Below the pieces are notes generated by a model. The model saw only the letters and a program-made list of their open reading frames with translations. It was not told where the DNA came from and did no database searches. A program made the translations under genes and the position numbers. A stretch of 22,631 nucleotides of DNA from positions 1 through 22,631 of the forward strand of contig CAKRNG010000029.1 of the NCBI GenBank assembly GCA_934370925.1, in the 5' to 3' direction. Of this stretch, positions 6,827-16,644 are shown one piece after another. This stretch comes from an uncultured Lacticaseibacillus sp. Lineage in GTDB: Bacteria > Bacillota > Bacilli > Lactobacillales > Lactobacillaceae. Positions within the stretch are counted from its first letter, which is position 1, and the number at the start of each line of letters is the position of its first letter.

Positions 6827-7543
6827 TCATCCGTTAATAATCTCGTTCAGAATAGTCGCTGATAACGGTGCAATGTCGTCGTCTGTTCGTGGGTAGGCGA
6901 GTGTGTTTTCGCCGGACCAGGCAATTTCGTGGTCGCGGACAACGAAGATGCGGTTGGCGAGGCGGACGGCTTCGTTGACATCATGCGTGACGAGGATGGT
7001 GGTCATCTTGCGTTCCTGCCACAGGTCCATGATGAGGTCCTGCATCTTACGTCGGGTGAGGGCATCTAGGGCGCCGAGTGGTTCGTCCAGCAAGAGAAGC
7101 TGCGGGTTCGCCATTAGTGCACGGGCGAGGGCGACACGTTGGCGCTGCCCACCGGAAAGGGAGTTGGGGTAGGCGTCCGCAAAGTCGCTTAGTTCGACGC
7201 GGGCGAGGAGTTTGTCCGCTGTATCCTGATCGGCGGTGGAACGTGTCTTGCCGAACGTGAGGTTTTCCCGCACCGTGAGCCAAGGGAGTAACCGGTCGTC
7301 CTGGAACATGACGCGGCTGCCCGCGTTTAGGCCGTTGATGGTGGTGCCGTCCTGCGTAATTTGGCCCGAGGTTGCGTGTTCGAGACCAGCGATGAGGCGG
7401 AGCAACGTGCTTTTCCCGCCCCCCGACTGGCCGACCAGGGCAACGAACTCGCCGGGCTGGATGTCGAAGTTGATGTCACGCAAGACGTGCGCATCCCCAT
7501 AAAACTTTTGAATATCACTGACTTCAAGAATGGCTTCAGTCAT
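6827..7543 (-). CDS. ABC transporter ATP-binding protein, SsuB/TauB-like
   Basis: The 238-residue nucleotide-binding subunit of an importer of the nitrate/sulfonate/taurine class. It contains Walker A GQSGGGKST near residue 38, the Q-loop MFQDDRLLPW near 79 (the RLLPW form is typical of SsuB-like ATPases), signature LSGGQRQRVALARAL near 128, Walker B LLLLDEPLGALDAL near 148 and the H-loop LVTHDVNEA near 183. It starts three bases after the permease stop codon, and its GGAGG site lies inside the permease gene, so the two are co-translated. The substrate cannot be read from the ATPase. It is the last gene of the operon, and the terminator follows within about 30 bases. Confidence 0.88.
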   Translation of the reverse strand: MTEAILEVSDIQKFYGDAHVLRDINFDIQPGEFVALVGQSGGGKSTLLRLIAGLEHATSGQITQDGTTINGLNAGSRVMFQDDRLLPWLTVRENLTFGKTRSTADQDTADKLLARVELSDFADAYPNSLSGGQRQRVALARALMANPQLLLLDEPLGALDALTRRKMQDLIMDLWQERKMTTILVTHDVNEAVRLANRIFVVRDHEIAWSGENTLAYPRTDDDIAPLSATILNEIING

Positions 7544-7546
7544 GGG

Positions 7547-8359
7547 CTAGGCCTCCAATCCAGTTTTTTGCCACTGCAACAGGGAATCTTCCAGGGACTT
7601 GGCCATGGAATCAGAAATCTTCCCGAGGAGGGCGTAAATGACAATACACATCAGGATGGTTGGCATGTCCATGAAGTTCTGGGCGTTCGTGGACATGTAC
7701 CCAATCCCGGAGCTGGCCGCGATGGTTTCAGAAACAATCAGTGTCGTCCACATCACCCCGAGTGCGTAGCGAACGCCCACAAGAATGGTTGGGAGCGCAC
7801 CTGGTAGCAGGATTTTACGGAACAACTGGAACTTAGACAGCTGGTAGGAACGGCCCATTTCAATCAACTTGGAATCCACGGAGTTCAGGCCGTGGTACGT
7901 GTTGATGTAGATGGGGAAAAGCACACCAATTGCGACGAGGGAAATCTTGGATGCTTCACCCACCCCGAACCAGATGATGACGAGGGGGATGAGGGCTAGG
8001 TGGGGAATGTTTCGCAACATCTGCACCGAGGAATCCAGCAGGAGGTTCAGCGTCTTCGATAAGCCGGTGCATAGGGCCAGGATGAACCCGATGACGCCCC
8101 CGATAATGAAACCAGAAACGGCACGATAAAGGGAAATCGCCATGTTTCGTTCAAGAACACCCGTTTTACCACTTTCAATCGTGGTCTGTACGACCGCCCA
8201 AGGACTGGGGAGCACGCTGCTGTCGATGAGGCCAGCACTGGCGGCGATTTGCCAGAAAACGATGATGAGCACTGGGATGGTCCACGGGAGAACGGTGCGG
8301 ATGATGGCGCCACGTGCCCGTGTCAGGTGGCTGGGACGCGTTTCTTCAATTGCATTCAT
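7547..8359 (-). CDS. ABC transporter permease, SsuC/TauC-like
   Basis: A 270-residue membrane subunit with about six hydrophobic segments. Family hallmarks are MLRNIPHLALIPLVIIWFG near residue 113 and the EAA loop EMGRSYQLSKFQLFRKILLP followed by GALPTILVGVRYALG, which docks the ATPase. It matches the sulfonate/nitrate/taurine permease group (BPD_transp_1). AAGAGG lies just upstream of the ATG. The gene sits 23 bases after the acyl-CoA synthetase and directly before its ATPase. No periplasmic-type binding protein gene (SsuA/NMT1 family) is present in the operon, which is unusual for an importer. The substrate is unknown. Confidence 0.87.
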   Translation of the reverse strand: MNAIEETRPSHLTRARGAIIRTVLPWTIPVLIIVFWQIAASAGLIDSSVLPSPWAVVQTTIESGKTGVLERNMAISLYRAVSGFIIGGVIGFILALCTGLSKTLNLLLDSSVQMLRNIPHLALIPLVIIWFGVGEASKISLVAIGVLFPIYINTYHGLNSVDSKLIEMGRSYQLSKFQLFRKILLPGALPTILVGVRYALGVMWTTLIVSETIAASSGIGYMSTNAQNFMDMPTILMCIVIYALLGKISDSMAKSLEDSLLQWQKTGLEA

Positions 8360-8382
8360 GATAATCCTCTTTTCAGTAAGCC

Positions 8383-9921
8383 TTACTTCTCAAGTTGTGC
8401 CAGCAGTTCACGGCGGACGAGGGTATGCTGGATTTTACCAGTTGGCCCCGATGCCAGATGGTCCGTGTAGAAGAAGCGGGTCGGCACCTTGAACTTAGCC
8501 AGCTGGGCGCCCGCGAAGTCTTGGAGTTCAGCGGAAAGTTCTGCGCTGCCAATGTAGTCATCTTCCAGAATGATGACGGCCGCGACGCTTTCGCCGTAGA
8601 TGGCATCGGGTAGCCCCACGATGGCGAGGCTGCGGATGGCGGGGTGCTGGATGAGGACATTTTCGACCTCAACCGGACTGATTTTGTCACCGCTACGGTT
8701 AATTAGTTCCTTCTTGCGCCCCACGATGAACAGGAAGCCGTCCGCGTCCACGTAGCCAACGTCGCCGGTGTGGAACCAGCCGTTCGTGAAGTCAGCTGCG
8801 TACTTGGGGTCGAGGTAACCCGTGATTACGTGGTCACCGCGCAGACTGATTTCGCCCGTTTCGCCCGGACGTAGCGCCTCGTCCGCGTCATCCCGAATGG
8901 TGAGGTCGGTGCCCGTCGCAATCCCAACTGATCCGGACTTGGCGTGATTCAGTGGGTTCAGCGTGATTTGACTTGCCACCTCGGTCATCCCGTAACCTTG
9001 CAGGATGGGGGTGCTGAAAAAGTCTTCGAATTCTTGCTGGACGGCGGGGAGAAGTGGGGCGCTGGCTGACCGGACAAAGCGCAGCTGTGGCGTCACGGGT
9101 TTTGCGGCTGGCCGCGTCTTCAACAGAATTGCGATGATGGCGGGGGCGGCGGAAACCCAAGTGATTTGTTCCCGTTCAATGGTGGACCAGAAGTGGCTGG
9201 CCGAGAACTTCGGCGCGACCAGCAGTTTGCCACCAGAGATCAGCGTTGATAGCACCGAGATGACCTGCGCGTTGATGTGGAAAAGCGGCAGGATGAGCAG
9301 GGAGCGGTCGGCGGTACTGAGCCCTTCAGACCGCGCGATGTCGGTGGCCGCGGCGTAGAGCTGGGCGTGGGTCAACACAACAGCTTTGGGCAAACCCGTG
9401 GTGCCGCTGGTGTACATGAGCACGCCGAGCGGACTGTCCTCGTGGGCCTGGAACTGGGTGAACAGGTCGTTTTGCGCAACAGCTTGGTTCGTTAGCGTGA
9501 AAAGTGTCTGGGCATGACCCAGAAGTTGTACCTGGGTGGCGTGGAGTCCGAGTGGCGTTAAATGTTCAAGTTCATGCGTTTTCGCCACGTGGTTGGGACC
9601 GAAAAGGGTGGCAGCGTAGTGGTGACGACCAAGAATTTCAGCCAGTTCGGGTGCCGGCATGTTCGGATTGATGGTGTACGCAACGGCATTCAAATCCAGA
9701 ATGGCGAGGAGTGCAACCACGTGGGTCACCGTGTTGGGCAGACTGACAAGTACGAGGTCGCCACGACGAACGCCCTGTTCCTGCAGTGCGGTGCGGAGGT
9801 TGTCGCGGGCAAAGGCGATGTCACTGCCCGTGAACCACTGATCGGCTTGCAGGTCTTTGATGAAACGGTTCTGTTTGTGGGCTTCAAGTTGTTGGTTAAT
9901 TATTTGTGTGAGTTGTGTCAA
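8383..9921 (-). CDS. AMP-forming acyl-CoA synthetase (ANL superfamily), oxalate-CoA-ligase-like
   Basis: Activates a carboxylic acid with ATP to an acyl-adenylate and then a CoA thioester. The 512-residue protein has all core motifs: the phosphate loop YTSGTTGLPKAVVLTH (170-185), YGMTE (310-314), the hinge region HTGD with D387, GRKKELINRSGDKISP from 401, and the catalytic lysine K496 in GPTGKIQ. The overall look recalls oxalyl-CoA synthetases (AAE3/Pcs60) and FadD-like ligases. I cannot decide the acid from sequence. It uses a TTG start at 9921 with GGAGG ten bases before it; no nearer ATG fits. It is the first gene of an operon with the SsuC/SsuB-like transporter, so the imported compound may be its substrate (inference). 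No CoA-transferase or decarboxylase lies nearby. Confidence 0.8.
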   Translation of the reverse strand: MTQLTQIINQQLEAHKQNRFIKDLQADQWFTGSDIAFARDNLRTALQEQGVRRGDLVLVSLPNTVTHVVALLAILDLNAVAYTINPNMPAPELAEILGRHHYAATLFGPNHVAKTHELEHLTPLGLHATQVQLLGHAQTLFTLTNQAVAQNDLFTQFQAHEDSPLGVLMYTSGTTGLPKAVVLTHAQLYAAATDIARSEGLSTADRSLLILPLFHINAQVISVLSTLISGGKLLVAPKFSASHFWSTIEREQITWVSAAPAIIAILLKTRPAAKPVTPQLRFVRSASAPLLPAVQQEFEDFFSTPILQGYGMTEVASQITLNPLNHAKSGSVGIATGTDLTIRDDADEALRPGETGEISLRGDHVITGYLDPKYAADFTNGWFHTGDVGYVDADGFLFIVGRKKELINRSGDKISPVEVENVLIQHPAIRSLAIVGLPDAIYGESVAAVIILEDDYIGSAELSAELQDFAGAQLAKFKVPTRFFYTDHLASGPTGKIQHTLVRRELLAQLEK

Positions 9922-9958
9922 TTTTTTTACGCCTCCAAGAGTAAAAAGCAGTTAAGAA

Positions 9959-9967
9959 AAGTTATCA
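9959..9967 (-). promoter_or_regulatory. Extended -10 promoter of the ligase-ABC operon
   Basis: On the minus strand TGA-TAACTT forms an extended -10 element about 38 bases before the TTG start. No recognisable -35 box lies at the right distance. It is back to back with the promoter of the hydrolase gene. Confidence 0.4.
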
Positions 9968-10001
9968 TTGCGCGGTTGTACGCCACTTGGTTCACCCTGC
10001 G

Positions 10002-10010
10002 TGCTAAGCT
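10002..10010 (+). promoter_or_regulatory. Extended -10 promoter of the DUF915 hydrolase gene
   Basis: TGC-TAAGCT lies 29 bases before the ATG at 10039. The -35 region is poor. The two divergent promoters are only about 35 bases apart and may interfere with one another. Confidence 0.4.
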
Positions 10011-10038
10011 GAGGTATTAAGAAATCGGGGTGACTAGA

Positions 10039-10875
10039 ATGCGTCGACATGTTCAGGTTGCATTGGCAATATTGGTAGCCGTGTTGTGTCTCGTCACGCT
10101 CGGCGGCACGCGCCACCAAACGGAAGCGCGGACGCAGGCAAAGCAGACTTACGCACGCCCAACCTTGCTGATTCACGGTTACCATGCGGGGGTGCACACG
10201 TTTGGCAACTACATCATGAACGATGAAGTGACGCGAACCGCTCATCTTGCTTTGCGTGCAGTGGTGTCACCCAGACACATTCGCTATTTTGGCGACTGGG
10301 ACCCGAGCGACAAGCACCCACTCATTCAGGTCGTCTTCAAGAAGAACCGGGCACCGTGGAATCGTAATGCGGTATGGTTGAACAAGGTGTTACGCCATTT
10401 GCGGAAAACGTATAACGTGCACACGTTCAATGCAGTCGCCCATTCGCGAGGCTGTCTGGATTTACTGGTCGCCTACGCCCACGCACAGCCACTCCGGTTG
10501 AAGCGCGCCGTGCTCATCGGTGGTGCTTATGACGGGGCGCTCTGGCGTGATGATCATCTGGGCGCAAACCGATTACGGCACAACGGAGAACCGCTCATTA
10601 AGCACCCTGAATATCACGAATTAATGAACAACGCGCCTTTCTTCCCACGTGGGACGCACGTTTTGAGCATCATGGGTGATATCGGGAACGGTAGCGATGG
10701 GGTGGTCACCAATGTTTCCACCCAGTCGCTTGGGTTCGCGATGGGCAACCGGTTTGCCAGTTACCGCACGGTGAAGATGACGGGACCATTTGCAAACCAT
10801 CACGCCCTGCCACGGACGAATACGCACGTTTGGGCAGTGACGAATCGTTTTTTATGGCGAAAGCATGCAGATTAG
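10039..10875 (+). CDS. Secreted alpha/beta hydrolase, DUF915 family
   Basis: A 278-residue protein with an N-terminal signal segment (MRRHVQVALAILVAVLCLV), so it should be exported or membrane-anchored. The alpha/beta hydrolase features are the oxyanion strand TLLIHGY near residue 43, the nucleophile elbow VAHSRG with S136, an acid D220 in GSDGVVTNVS, and a histidine at 254 or 255 in ANHHALPRT. Spacing and the SDGVVT and late HxxL segments match the DUF915 cell-surface hydrolases common in lactobacilli. The elbow has A and R where many members have G and M. GTG 10030 is also open in frame, but GGGGTG (10027-10032) is better used as ribosome binding site for ATG 10039. Natural substrate unknown; an esterase role is the family default. 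Confidence 0.8.
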   Translation: MRRHVQVALAILVAVLCLVTLGGTRHQTEARTQAKQTYARPTLLIHGYHAGVHTFGNYIMNDEVTRTAHLALRAVVSPRHIRYFGDWDPSDKHPLIQVVFKKNRAPWNRNAVWLNKVLRHLRKTYNVHTFNAVAHSRGCLDLLVAYAHAQPLRLKRAVLIGGAYDGALWRDDHLGANRLRHNGEPLIKHPEYHELMNNAPFFPRGTHVLSIMGDIGNGSDGVVTNVSTQSLGFAMGNRFASYRTVKMTGPFANHHALPRTNTHVWAVTNRFLWRKHAD

Positions 10876-11019
10876 TTAGTTGTTTACATGGTTCATTTTC
10901 AATGATAAATATGTAGGAAATGTGAATTTGGTGGTAAATTTATTTTGAAACAAAGAGTAGAGCAATCGTTACGGGAGATGTGGCCGATTAAACCAAACTA
11001 ACCACGTCACCACCACCCC
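10876..11019 (+). other. Intergenic stretch, possible small RNA
   Basis: AT-rich at first (10876-10960), with TTTACA at 10883-10888 and GATAAA at 10904-10909 as a poor promoter candidate (15-base spacing). Further on, GATGTGG can pair with CCACGTC across about 17 bases. With the strong terminator that follows, a transcript of roughly 150 bases is conceivable. I see no small reading frame with a ribosome binding site. It could equally be an ordinary 3' untranslated region of the hydrolase gene. Confidence 0.2.
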
Positions 11020-11068
11020 AACAGACCCCGGCCGCAATCCACACGGATTGCGGCCGGGGTCTGTTTTT
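11020..11068 (+). terminator. Very strong rho-independent terminator before mutS
   Basis: Bases 11020-11040 pair perfectly with 11045-11065 over 21 bp around the loop ACAC, running into five T. The stem is rich in G and C (GACCCCGGCCGCAATCC and its complement). It isolates mutS from upstream transcription. Confidence 0.93.
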
Positions 11069-11156
11069 CCTCACACATCTATCAAAGGTGGACAATTATC
11101 GAGATTCGCGGGAAAATAAGTAATGACGCATTTATTAGTATAGAGGGGAATTTAGA

Positions 11157-13889
11157 ATGCCCAAAAAAGAAACCGAAACACCCATGATGCAACAATACAA
11201 GGCGGTTAAAGCGCAGTATCCTGACGCCTTTTTGTTCTACCGCATCGGTGATTTCTATGAATTATTCTTTGAAGATGCCGTGAAGGGGTCGCAGCTGCTG
11301 GAACTCACGTTGACGGCGCGTAATAAGTCTGTGGACAACCCGATTCCCATGTGCGGGGTGCCCCACCATGCTGTGGACAACTACATCAATATTCTGATTG
11401 ATCACGGGTACAAAGTGGCAATCTGTGAACAAGTGGAAGACCCCAAAGAAGCCGTGGGGATGGTTAAGCGTGAAGTCATTCAGTTGGTAACACCCGGAAC
11501 GACCATGAACATTCACCCTGGCGAATCTAAATCCAATAACTACCTAAGTGCCGTGAAGCCACTGAATCCCGGGTTTGCGTTTGCGTACAGCGACTTATCC
11601 ACCGGTGAATTAAAAGTGACGGTGCTTGCGGACTTATTCAGTGTGCAAAACGAGTTGGCCGCGCTTGGCTCTGTGGAAATCGTGGTGCCAGACCAGCTGG
11701 ACGACGTGGTGGCGAATGCGCTGCGCACCGACGAGCGGTTACTGAGTGTTCAGGTCGATGATGGCACGCCGCACGCCGAGATTAGCTACGTGACGCAGAA
11801 TCTGGACGATTTGGCCCAGATTGACGTGGTGGCAATGCTCATGCGCTACCTGTTGGAAACGCAAAAACGCAGCCTCGCGCACATCCAGAAGGCGGTCGTG
11901 TACGCACCCGCTGCCTTTTTGGATATGGACGCAGACGCGCGCCGGAATCTGGATATCATCAGCAACAGCCGAACTGGAAAGAAAGCCGGCAGTTTGCTCG
12001 GGTTGATGGACAATACGCGCACGGCAATGGGGGGGCGGAAGCTGCGAAACTGGCTCGAACGCCCACTGCTGGATGCCAGCGCCATTAAGCAGCGCCAAGA
12101 TCAGGTGCAGACCCTGCTCGACCATTTCTTCGAACGCACCGAACTCGCGGATGCCTTGACCAAGGTGTACGACTTGGAGCGATTGGCCGGACGTGTGGCG
12201 TTTGGGAACGTAAACGGGCGCGACTTGCTGCAACTGGCGACGAGTTTGGACCAAATTCCCGTAATTCAGGATGTATTGGCCCGAATGGCTGCCGAAAGTA
12301 TGGCGCCGTACCAGCAGCTTGACGCTGTGGGGGACATTGCGGACTTGATTCACCGTGCCATCACGGACGAACCCCCAATTTCGGTCAAAGAAGGCGGCGT
12401 TATCCGCGATGGGTACGATGCGCAGTTGGACCATTATCGGGAGGTTTCCCGCACCAGCAAGACGTGGCTCGCAAACTTGGAAGCAAGCGAACGGGAAGCA
12501 ACGGGAATTCACACCCTGAAGATCCGCTACAACAAGGTTTTCGGTTACTACATCGAAGTCACCAAGGCCAACTTGAGCGCGGTACCAGAGGGGCGTTATG
12601 AGCGGAAGCAGACGCTGACGAACGCGGAACGGTTCATTACGCCAGAATTGAAGGAGAAGGAATCCGAAATTCTGGAGGCCGAGGCCAGTTCAACGGCACT
12701 TGAATACACGCTGTTCACGAAGGTGCGCGATGCCATCAAGAACCAGATTGAACGGCTCCAGGAACTTGCTGGAAAAGTCGCCAAGCTGGACGTCTTGCAG
12801 AGTTATGCACAGATGGCTGAAAACCAACATTTCGTGCGGCCTACATTGAACGCCAGTGGACACGCGGTGGCAATCGAAGCCGGGCGCCATCCGGTTGTGG
12901 AAAAGGTCATTGGGAAGGCGAGTTACATTCCCAACGACGTCACGATGACCGATGATGTGGATATGTTACTCATTACGGGACCGAACATGTCCGGGAAGAG
13001 TACCTACATGCGGCAGATGGCGCTGATTGTGATCTTGGCCCAGGCCGGCAGTTTCGTCCCCGCAACCAGGGCGTCGTTACCCGTTTTCGACCACATTTTC
13101 ACCCGTATTGGCGCGGCGGATGACCTCGCGAACGGGCAGAGCACGTTCATGGTGGAGATGCTTGAGGCGAACGAAGCCCTCAGCCACGCAACGAGCCGCA
13201 GTTTGGTGCTGTTCGATGAAATTGGCCGCGGAACGGCAACGTACGATGGGATGGCGCTCGCGCAGGCCATCATCGAATACTTGCACGACCACGTTCACGC
13301 CAAGACGCTGTTCTCAACCCATTACCACGAACTGACGGCGCTGGCGGATTCTTTGCCTCACCTGCAAAACGTGCACGTGGGCGCCACGCTGGAGAACGGC
13401 AACCTCGTATTCCAGCACAAGATGCTTGCGGGTCCCGCAGACAAGTCTTACGGGATTCACGTGGCGAAGTTAGCGGGATTGCCAAACGACCTGTTGACGC
13501 GGGCAGACACCATTTTGCAGGCGCTGGAAGGCAAGGCGAGCGTCGAAATTCCGGCGGGGACAAGTGCCGCACCTGGCACAGCGATTCGCGATACGCCGGG
13601 ACCAGTGACACACGTGACCACAAATGCAAATGACGCTGTCCGTGAGACGGCAACGTACGCGCCAAAGGAAACGCAGCCAGTAGTGGTCGCTGAATCCGCA
13701 GCGGCAGACGAAACGGACGAGCAGTTGGAACTATTCGCGCCGGAACCCGTTGCGACCAAGCCAGCGCACAACAAGCGTGAAGACGCGGTGTTGCGTGAAT
13801 TGGCAGATTTCGACCTCATGGGGGCGAACCCGATGACGGCGATGAACTTATTGTACGAATTGCAGAAGAAGTTAAAATCAGGGAAGTGA
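11157..13889 (+). CDS. mutS: DNA mismatch repair protein MutS
   Basis: Recognises base mismatches and small loops and recruits MutL. The 910-residue protein has the mismatch-reading F-Y-E motif at residues 33-35 ([12 protein letters not shown]), Walker [11 protein letters not shown] near 608-616, Walker [12 protein letters not shown] near 683, and STHYHEL shortly after. It is about 50 residues longer than many MutS proteins. The extra length is a low-complexity linker (about 790-870) rich in A, T, P and E, holding a sliding-clamp motif QLELF, followed by the usual C-terminal helical segment [25 protein letters not shown] lies eight bases before the ATG. mutL follows after six bases, so the two are one operon. 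Confidence 0.97.
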   Translation: MPKKETETPMMQQYKAVKAQYPDAFLFYRIGDFYELFFEDAVKGSQLLELTLTARNKSVDNPIPMCGVPHHAVDNYINILIDHGYKVAICEQVEDPKEAVGMVKREVIQLVTPGTTMNIHPGESKSNNYLSAVKPLNPGFAFAYSDLSTGELKVTVLADLFSVQNELAALGSVEIVVPDQLDDVVANALRTDERLLSVQVDDGTPHAEISYVTQNLDDLAQIDVVAMLMRYLLETQKRSLAHIQKAVVYAPAAFLDMDADARRNLDIISNSRTGKKAGSLLGLMDNTRTAMGGRKLRNWLERPLLDASAIKQRQDQVQTLLDHFFERTELADALTKVYDLERLAGRVAFGNVNGRDLLQLATSLDQIPVIQDVLARMAAESMAPYQQLDAVGDIADLIHRAITDEPPISVKEGGVIRDGYDAQLDHYREVSRTSKTWLANLEASEREATGIHTLKIRYNKVFGYYIEVTKANLSAVPEGRYERKQTLTNAERFITPELKEKESEILEAEASSTALEYTLFTKVRDAIKNQIERLQELAGKVAKLDVLQSYAQMAENQHFVRPTLNASGHAVAIEAGRHPVVEKVIGKASYIPNDVTMTDDVDMLLITGPNMSGKSTYMRQMALIVILAQAGSFVPATRASLPVFDHIFTRIGAADDLANGQSTFMVEMLEANEALSHATSRSLVLFDEIGRGTATYDGMALAQAIIEYLHDHVHAKTLFSTHYHELTALADSLPHLQNVHVGATLENGNLVFQHKMLAGPADKSYGIHVAKLAGLPNDLLTRADTILQALEGKASVEIPAGTSAAPGTAIRDTPGPVTHVTTNANDAVRETATYAPKETQPVVVAESAAADETDEQLELFAPEPVATKPAHNKREDAVLRELADFDLMGANPMTAMNLLYELQKKLKSGK

Positions 13890-13895
13890 GTTTAA

Positions 13896-16031
13896 ATGCA
13901 GATACACGAACTGTCTGAAGCGTTAACGAACCAAATTGCGGCCGGCGAAGTGATTGAACGCCCCGCGTCCGTCATCAAAGAGTTGGCGGAAAATAGCATT
14001 GATGCGGGCGCGACCCAGATTGATATTCGTGTCGTGGACGCGGGCCTCACCTTGATGGAGGTCATGGATAACGGGAGCGGGATTGCACGGGAAGACGTGC
14101 CGACCGCCTTCAAACGCCACGCGACCAGTAAAATCAACACGGTTCGTGATCTGTTCGCCATTCACTCTCTGGGCTTTCGTGGTGAAGCGCTCGCGTCAAT
14201 TTCGTCCGTTGCTGACGTGGTGCTCGAAACCGCAACAACGGCGGGGGAGGGTACCGCGGCGCACTTGGTCGGTGGCAACCTCGTGGACACCCACAGTCAA
14301 GCGTTCCGGCAGGGCACCACGATTCGCGTGGCGGACCTGTTCTTCAACACGCCTGCCCGTCTCAAGTACGTGCGGTCACAATCTACCGAATTGAGTCACA
14401 TTGTGGATATCGTCAGTCGTCTGGCACTTGGTCACCCCGAGATTGCGTTCACCTTGCGCAATGGGGACAAAGTGACGTTCAAAACAACGGGTAATGGGGA
14501 CTTGCAGCAGACGGTTGCCGGAATCTATGGCGTGACGACTGCACGGGCCATGTTGCCGGTGGATGGCAGTGACGCGGACTTTGTGGTGCGCGGATTTGTC
14601 AGCCTGCCCGACACGACGCGGGCCAACCGTAACCACATCACGCTACTGATCAACGGGCGTTACTTCAAGAACTACAACCTCGTTAAGGGCATCATTGCGG
14701 GATACGGCTCCAAGCTGATGGTCGGGCGCTTTCCCGTGGCCGTCATTGCCATCGAGATGGACCCACACCTCATTGACGTGAACGTGCACCCCACAAAGCA
14801 GGAAGTGCGCATTAGTAAGGAACGCGATTTGGCGGATTTGCTCAAAGAAAGCATCTATAGTCGTCTGAGCAACCAGAACTTGATTCCAGAGGCACTACAC
14901 AACCTGCGCCGCGGGGAAAAGCGGCCCGAGCAGACCAACCTGGACCTAAATCGCAATGTATCAGTCGTGGGCGAAACGCAGCGGCGCACCCCCGCACCGT
15001 CCGTTTCAGCGGCGCAAACCGATTTACCTTTTGCCCAGACCGAAACGACCACGCAGCCAGTTACCCCGCGCGTTGAGGCGTTGCAACCAACGCCTCAGCG
15101 CGCCATGCCCGACCAGTCTGCAGCAGATACTGCACAGCAAAACGGCGCACAATCGCTGACTGAATCGGCAATGCCCGTGCAACCCGCACCAGCAAGCACG
15201 ATGCAGCCGACCACGGCTCAGCAAACCAGCGATGACCAGCGTGTGGACCTTGGGATTGACGACCTAGATGGCACCAGCATTTTTCGCGAACCGGACCGCC
15301 TCGCTGCTTGGGACGCGAAGTATGGGGAAGCCGAGGCCATTAGTCCGTTCGGTGATCCAGCGCCAGCGCCGGCAGAAGAAGTCGCGCCTGTTGAAATTGG
15401 TGAAGTGGGCAACACCGCGCCGTTCCCTGAATTGCGGTACCTCGGCCAGTTACACGGCACGTACTTACTGGCGGAAACTGAATCGTCCTTCTACATGGTG
15501 GATCAGCACGCGGCGCAGGAACGGCTGAATTACGAGTATTATCGTGTCGAAATTGGGCGCGTTGCCCAAACGCAGCAGCAGCTTCTCACGCCAATTGTGC
15601 TGGATTATCCAGCGGGGGATGCACTCAAGATTCGCGCGGCACACGAGACGTTGATGGATGTCGGCGTTGAGCTAGCGGACTTCGGGCAGAACAGCTTCAT
15701 CGCCAGCAGTCACCCGACTTGGTTCAAGGCGGGCCAGGAAGAGGATACGTTGCGCGAGATGATCGACTGGGTGCTGGCAGACGGACATATTACCGTGGCG
15801 GCGTTCCGGGAAAAGGCCGCCATCATGATGAGTTGTAAGCGGGCAATTAAGGCGAACCACCATCTGGATGCACGTCAGGCGCAGGCATTGCTGACCAAGT
15901 TGGCTGATGCCGAGAATCCGTACAACTGCCCCCATGGTCGGCCCGTGCTCGTTTCCTTCAGTAATACGGACCTTGAAAAGATGTTCAAACGGATTCAGGA
16001 TTCCCATGAAAGTGACCGGTGGCAAGAATGA
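13896..16031 (+). CDS. mutL: DNA mismatch repair protein MutL (endonuclease type)
   Basis: Couples mismatch recognition to strand removal. The 711-residue protein has the GHKL ATPase motifs E32/N33 in [15 protein letters not shown] at 58-63 and SLGFRGEAL near 91-99. The C-terminal domain carries the metal-binding endonuclease motif [12 protein letters not shown] (536-547), SCKRAIKAN from 646 and CPHGRP from 678. It is thus the nicking type found in bacteria that lack MutH. A disordered linker rich in Q, A, T and P (about 350-480) joins the domains. The ribosome binding site is in the end of mutS. The stop overlaps the maf start as ATGA. Confidence 0.97.
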   Translation: MQIHELSEALTNQIAAGEVIERPASVIKELAENSIDAGATQIDIRVVDAGLTLMEVMDNGSGIAREDVPTAFKRHATSKINTVRDLFAIHSLGFRGEALASISSVADVVLETATTAGEGTAAHLVGGNLVDTHSQAFRQGTTIRVADLFFNTPARLKYVRSQSTELSHIVDIVSRLALGHPEIAFTLRNGDKVTFKTTGNGDLQQTVAGIYGVTTARAMLPVDGSDADFVVRGFVSLPDTTRANRNHITLLINGRYFKNYNLVKGIIAGYGSKLMVGRFPVAVIAIEMDPHLIDVNVHPTKQEVRISKERDLADLLKESIYSRLSNQNLIPEALHNLRRGEKRPEQTNLDLNRNVSVVGETQRRTPAPSVSAAQTDLPFAQTETTTQPVTPRVEALQPTPQRAMPDQSAADTAQQNGAQSLTESAMPVQPAPASTMQPTTAQQTSDDQRVDLGIDDLDGTSIFREPDRLAAWDAKYGEAEAISPFGDPAPAPAEEVAPVEIGEVGNTAPFPELRYLGQLHGTYLLAETESSFYMVDQHAAQERLNYEYYRVEIGRVAQTQQQLLTPIVLDYPAGDALKIRAAHETLMDVGVELADFGQNSFIASSHPTWFKAGQEEDTLREMIDWVLADGHITVAAFREKAAIMMSCKRAIKANHHLDARQAQALLTKLADAENPYNCPHGRPVLVSFSNTDLEKMFKRIQDSHESDRWQE

Positions 16032-16570
16032 TTATTTTAGCAAGTGCATCACCGCGACGCCAAGAACTGTTGGCCCGCCTCACGCCAGACTTCAAAGCCG
16101 TGCCCGCGCAGATTGATGAGCGGGCGTTGCCGATGTTGCCACCCGTGCCGTACGTGGCGCAGTTGGCAGAGGCGAAGGGGCGTGAAGTTGCCGGGCGGTA
16201 TCCCGATGAAACGGTATTAGCGGCAGACACGATGGTGACCTTCCAGGACAAGCTGTTGGGCAAGCCCGCAGACCGCGCGGATGCCAAGCGAATGATTCGG
16301 GCGCTTGCAGGCAACACACATCACGTGCACACGGGATTGTGGCTCGGCTTTCCAGGCGGCACGACCAAACACACCGTGGTCACCACAGCCGTCACGTTTT
16401 GGTCCCTGACAGACGAACAAATTGACCAATATTTGGCCAAGGGGAGTTACGTTGGCAAGGCGGGCGCGTATGGCATCCAAGATGACGGCGCGTTGCTCAT
16501 CGAAAAAATCGACGGGGATTTCTACAATGTGATGGGACTTCCCATCAGCACGCTTGCTCGTTTATGGTAG
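16028..16570 (+). CDS. maf: Maf family nucleotide pyrophosphatase
   Basis: Hydrolyses non-canonical or canonical nucleoside triphosphates (dTTP/UTP type in several relatives) to the monophosphate, and has been linked to septum formation in Bacillus. The 180-residue product starts [15 protein letters not shown], the signature substrate loop. It then has AADTMV with the general-base aspartate D67, LGKPAD, VHTG, and [21 protein letters not shown] followed by [12 protein letters not shown]. The frame is open back to GTG 16019, but ATG 16028 gives the exact family N-terminus and couples to the mutL stop by a four-base overlap. Its end contains the ruvA -10 box. Confidence 0.94.
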   Translation: MIILASASPRRQELLARLTPDFKAVPAQIDERALPMLPPVPYVAQLAEAKGREVAGRYPDETVLAADTMVTFQDKLLGKPADRADAKRMIRALAGNTHHVHTGLWLGFPGGTTKHTVVTTAVTFWSLTDEQIDQYLAKGSYVGKAGAYGIQDDGALLIEKIDGDFYNVMGLPISTLARLW

Positions 16571-16573
16571 AAT
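16565..16573 (+). promoter_or_regulatory. Extended -10 promoter of ruvA
   Basis: TGG-TAGAAT overlaps the maf stop codon. A weak -35 TCAGCA lies 17 bases upstream. Transcription should start within or beside the LexA box. Confidence 0.55.
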
Positions 16574-16579
16574 GAAAAG

Positions 16580-16593
16580 CGAATGTACGTTCG
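16580..16593 (+). promoter_or_regulatory. LexA (SOS) box at the ruvA promoter
   Basis: CGAATGTACGTTCG matches the Gram-positive LexA/DinR consensus CGAACRNRYGTTYG at 13 of 14 positions (T for C at position 5). It lies seven bases after the -10 box, where a bound repressor would block transcription start. ruvA is a known SOS gene in Firmicutes, so both position and context agree. Confidence 0.75.
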
Positions 16594-16644
16594 GGTAGTA
16601 GATGGGCGACATCGTGAGCATTTGATAACGAATGAGGGGTTATT

